From positions 62,001-126,000 of the forward strand of contig NZ_CP042288.1 in NCBI RefSeq assembly GCF_022559625.1: a stretch of DNA of 64,000 nucleotides. The letters are read 5' to 3'. Below the pieces are notes generated by a model. That model had not been told where the DNA came from, ran no database searches, and saw only the letters and a program-made list of their open reading frames with translations. Positions 61,707 to 64,000 of this stretch are shown in pieces (the first letter of the stretch is position 1; each line of letters opens with the position of its first letter). Made by a program: the position numbers and the translations under genes. The DNA is from Aquisalinus flavus. GTDB taxonomy: Bacteria; Pseudomonadota; Alphaproteobacteria; Caulobacterales; Parvularculaceae.

Positions 61707-63620
61707 TCAGCGGCCGCCCGCGCCGTCCTGGGAGATGGTCTCGACCGATGAAGCGATGGCCCGGCGTTCCGACGGATGCGGAGAGGCGACGCTGGCAAGA
61801 TACGCTTTGACATCGACATTCGGCGCCTCTGCCTCGCCGAGCCCGCCACGCGACGGCGGGGCGTCCAGCGGCGAGCGCATCTGGTCGAGGGTGAAGCTCA
61901 TCGAGACTTCATAGGTCCGGTCGATCTGGTTGCGCAGATATTTCTGGGCGTCGTACCAGGCGCGCTTCTCGTCACTTTCCTCGCAAGTCGCGAGTTCGGT
62001 GCCGCGGGCGCCCCAGCGCCGCTCAGGGCAGTGATAGGGATCGAACGACATGTCGAACAGCCGGTCCATGACCGAGGCGAGGGTCAGCTTGATCAGCGTG
62101 CCATCCATCCGCTTGTAGGCGATGCGGCAAGCCTGCTCTTCTTCCTCGAAAATATGAAGAAGCTCTGCGGCGAGCGCCGGCCCGTCCGGTCCCGCATCAG
62201 CGACAAGCTGTCGGCTGACCCGCATCAGGTCGCGGAAGGCGGTCTTCAGCCGCGCATCGCGCGACGGCGTCGAATAGGATTCCCATGTGCCATAGGTGCC
62301 GTAGATATTCGGCGGCAGCCGGCCCGGATGATCCATCAGATGCAGCTTGTCGCGGACGGCCTGGTCGACGGCGACGCGGCGGGCACGCACGTCGGAACAC
62401 AGCCCCTGCAGCGCGGCGCGCATCTCATAGCTCGGATCGAACTGGTGGTCCTGGGCGGCGAGCGCGTAGCGCACATAATCGTAATACTGCATCGTGCGGC
62501 CCTGCCAGACGAACTCACTGTTCTGCCAGTCGGTAACCGGGTGCTCGCCATTGCCGTAATACTGGACCAGCGAATAGCCGGGCAGGCCGTCATTACTGGC
62601 TGCCTCGATACGGCCGCCGACATAGGTGCCGTCCTCGGTCAGCGTTGCCCCGACAAGGCGGATCGGGCGCCAGGCCTTGATGCCGCCGCCATGGTTCGGT
62701 CCGGTGCGCAAGAAGTTCGGACCATAGAGCGTGCGCGTGACGCTCATATCCGGATGCGACGCGACGATCAGCGCCCGGCCGTCCTTGGTGACTTCATAGA
62801 TCAGGCCGACATGGCCGAACACGTCATAGGCGATAGAGCCGGGCACGACGTGATCGCGCGAAATCTCGACGGGAAAGAAATCGTCATGGGTGCGCGAGCC
62901 GTCCCGTTCCGGATGGGTTCGGAACATCGCGGTCGATACCTCGCCGCCGATACGCTGCAGAAAGGTCGGCGCATGGATCGGCCCGCTGCGTTCGGAGTCG
63001 ATGACGACGCGCCGGTCGATGATGATATTGCCGCTATCCGAATAGCGCAGGTCCTGCCGCGACCCGTCGGCCGTCGCCACGACATGCTGATAGGAGAAGG
63101 GCAGGCCGTTTTTCCACGCATAATAGGCGCGCAGGAAATAGGCCATGTCTGCGCAATCGCCGAGATAGATGATCTCGGACGACAGGTCGCGATACGGGTT
63201 GGCCGGATCGCGGATGCATTCGTCGAGGGTCGAACATTGCGTGCGGCCGATGGCGGTGACGAAAGCCTGATAGCCGCGTTCGTCGTTTGCATCCCATTCG
63301 GTCTTGTAGATATGCCAGTAATCCGTCGTGTTCCGCGCCGGCGGGATCAGCGCCATCAGCTCGTCAGTGTCGCCGCCGAAGAGTTGTTCCGCCGGTTTGA
63401 TTTCGTTGCTGATGATGCGGTTCGGGTTGATCGACGCCGGTTCCGGCGTGGCAGCGGGGCCGGAGGCAGGCACCGGCACCGGTGACGCGGCCGGTGTCCC
63501 TTCAGCGGGCAGCAAGGGCGGGAAATCGAAATCGTCGGCCTGGTCGGATTGGGCATAGGAGAAGGCGAGCGTCGCCGTGGCGAGGCAGGCAAGTCCCGTT
63601 AACAGCCGTTTCAATATCAC
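61707..63620 (-). CDS. Large exported protein with a papain-like (transglutaminase/NlpC-type) fold candidate
   Basis: 637 residues from GTG 63620. Signal peptide or N-terminal anchor MILKRLLTGLACLATATLAF, followed by a Pro/Ala-rich linker to about residue 75 (VPVPASGPAATPEP). The central part carries a Cys-containing helix EIIYLGDCADMAYFLRAYYAWKNG and, 100 residues on, FGHVGLIYEVTKDGRAL, which look like Cys and His of a papain-like catalytic pair, with YLGDC resembling transglutaminase-type nucleophiles. Further Cys are CSTLDEC, CSDVRA and a C-terminal ERRWGARGTELATC. No family name can be given with confidence. It ends 93 bases before the HIG1 gene, same direction. Confidence 0.8.
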   Translation of the reverse strand: MILKRLLTGLACLATATLAFSYAQSDQADDFDFPPLLPAEGTPAASPVPVPASGPAATPEPASINPNRIISNEIKPAEQLFGGDTDELMALIPPARNTTDYWHIYKTEWDANDERGYQAFVTAIGRTQCSTLDECIRDPANPYRDLSSEIIYLGDCADMAYFLRAYYAWKNGLPFSYQHVVATADGSRQDLRYSDSGNIIIDRRVVIDSERSGPIHAPTFLQRIGGEVSTAMFRTHPERDGSRTHDDFFPVEISRDHVVPGSIAYDVFGHVGLIYEVTKDGRALIVASHPDMSVTRTLYGPNFLRTGPNHGGGIKAWRPIRLVGATLTEDGTYVGGRIEAASNDGLPGYSLVQYYGNGEHPVTDWQNSEFVWQGRTMQYYDYVRYALAAQDHQFDPSYEMRAALQGLCSDVRARRVAVDQAVRDKLHLMDHPGRLPPNIYGTYGTWESYSTPSRDARLKTAFRDLMRVSRQLVADAGPDGPALAAELLHIFEEEEQACRIAYKRMDGTLIKLTLASVMDRLFDMSFDPYHCPERRWGARGTELATCEESDEKRAWYDAQKYLRNQIDRTYEVSMSFTLDQMRSPLDAPPSRGGLGEAEAPNVDVKAYLASVASPHPSERRAIASSVETISQDGAGGR

Positions 63621-63749
63621 TCTCAAGCCCCCAAAGCCCGCGACATGGTTACCCAACACTCGCCATGTGTAACGGTTCTGGCAAGGGCGGGTAAGCCCGC
63701 ACTGCAAAAAATGGCCCTGTGTGGCCTGAAATCCCCGTGATTGCGGACT

Positions 63750-64000
63750 TCAGATCGAGAACCAGGCCTGCCTGATGGTTGCCGGGGTCTCGCCCCCCTC
63801 GCGCAGCGCGCGAATCGTCAGCGAGCGGTCTCGCTTGGAGAATTTCCGGCCGTCCGGCCCGGTCAGCAGGCGGTGATGGCGATAGACCGGCTCGGGAAGC
63901 CCGAGCAGGCGCTGGATCAGCCGGTGCAGATGGGTGGAAAAGAACAGATCCTGGCCGCGGATCACATGGGTGATCCCCTGCAGGGCGTCATCATGGGTGC
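63750..64000 (-). CDS. gluQ: Glutamyl-Q tRNA(Asp) synthetase (5' end outside window)
   Basis: C-terminal about 83 residues of a truncated GluRS-like enzyme that attaches glutamate to queuosine of tRNA(Asp). QGITHVIRGQDLFFSTHLHRLIQRLLGLPEPVYRHHRLLTGPDGRKFSKRDRSLTIRALREGG contains the KFSKR variant of the KMSKS loop and the absent anticodon-binding domain explains the short end. The 5' half with the HIGH motif lies beyond the window edge, so the symbol is inferred from size and motifs. Confidence 0.88.
   Translation of the reverse strand, partial: THDDALQGITHVIRGQDLFFSTHLHRLIQRLLGLPEPVYRHHRLLTGPDGRKFSKRDRSLTIRALREGGETPATIRQAWFSI

Overview
This window looks like a contiguous chromosomal stretch of a GC-rich alphaproteobacterium. 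Supporting signs are a cytochrome-linked ETF/ETF-QO system, an ETF neighbourhood order (HIG1 protein, cobalamin adenosyltransferase, etfB, etfA, 3-hydroxybutyryl-CoA dehydrogenase) that I associate with Alphaproteobacteria, a family-4-type uracil-DNA glycosylase of the alphaproteobacterial 'FWRPPGNR' form, SapC, CHAD, DUF2937 and many TonB/PepSY, S49 and secreted hydrolase genes. The intergenic repeats resemble those I recall from Caulobacterales/Hyphomonadales/Parvularculales-type genomes; the genus cannot be fixed from sequence alone. I saw no rRNA, tRNA, CRISPR array, IS transposase or prophage.

Layout. 1-6 kb: end of an M19 dipeptidase, a divergent avidin-like secreted protein, a MATE exporter, a soluble lytic transglycosylase and a uracil-DNA glycosylase. 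6-9 kb: a six-repeat secreted cysteine-rich protein with a coupled zinc-ribbon gene, and RhlE. 9-16 kb: ETF-QO, then a likely operon of a TPR lipoprotein, IspE and a GlcNAc-1-P transferase-like protein, facing polyprenyl diphosphate synthase (quinone side chain). 16-26 kb: S49 peptidase, a membrane protein/winged-helix pair, exonuclease, hydrolase, SapC, DsbD-like reductase with its periplasmic partner, and glucose-6-phosphate isomerase. 26-36 kb: cyclophilin, cyclopropane fatty acid synthase, PPK2, CocE-type hydrolase, a trans-sulfuration enzyme, a degenerate lysozyme-fold protein, a cation efflux pump, OmpW-like porin, MsrA lipoprotein. 36-38.5 kb: NrdB followed by the most unusual locus: two almost identical GIY-YIG nuclease genes alternating with three about 155-bp inverted-repeat modules. 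38.5-47 kb: serine hydrolase, small membrane proteins, a GFA-family pseudogene, CHAD protein, a 2OG-Fe(II) oxygenase and AMP nucleosidase. 47-51 kb: an iron-uptake unit (TonB receptor, PepSY protein, 59-residue membrane protein) behind a possible Fur-like site. 51-57 kb: lipoprotein, serine hydrolase, epoxide-hydrolase-like enzyme, RecQ, thioesterase. 57-64 kb: the ETF operon region interrupted by SemiSWEET and two CsbD genes, a large exported papain-like-fold candidate, and the end of GluQ-RS.

How genes work together. FAD dehydrogenases feed EtfAB (59-60.7 kb), which passes electrons to ETF-QO (9.2 kb) and to a quinone whose tail is made by the polyprenyl synthase (15.1 kb); 3-hydroxybutyryl-CoA dehydrogenase and the PaaI thioesterase fit the same acyl-CoA metabolism. 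Slt, the TPR/IspE/GT4 cluster and the DsbD pair serve the envelope. The iron unit at 47-51 kb is one transcriptional direction.

The strongest candidate for something undescribed is the GIY-YIG/inverted-repeat locus at 37.18-38.45 kb: the modules have TIR-like ends, fold as long hairpins, and the 60-bp core of the first is inverted relative to the other two. The arrangement recalls REP elements and their RAYT nucleases but with a GIY-YIG enzyme. The avidin-like gene at 0.6 kb is the second most interesting item. Start codons were chosen from visible Shine-Dalgarno sequences and signal peptides and several are non-ATG; all alignments were made by eye.
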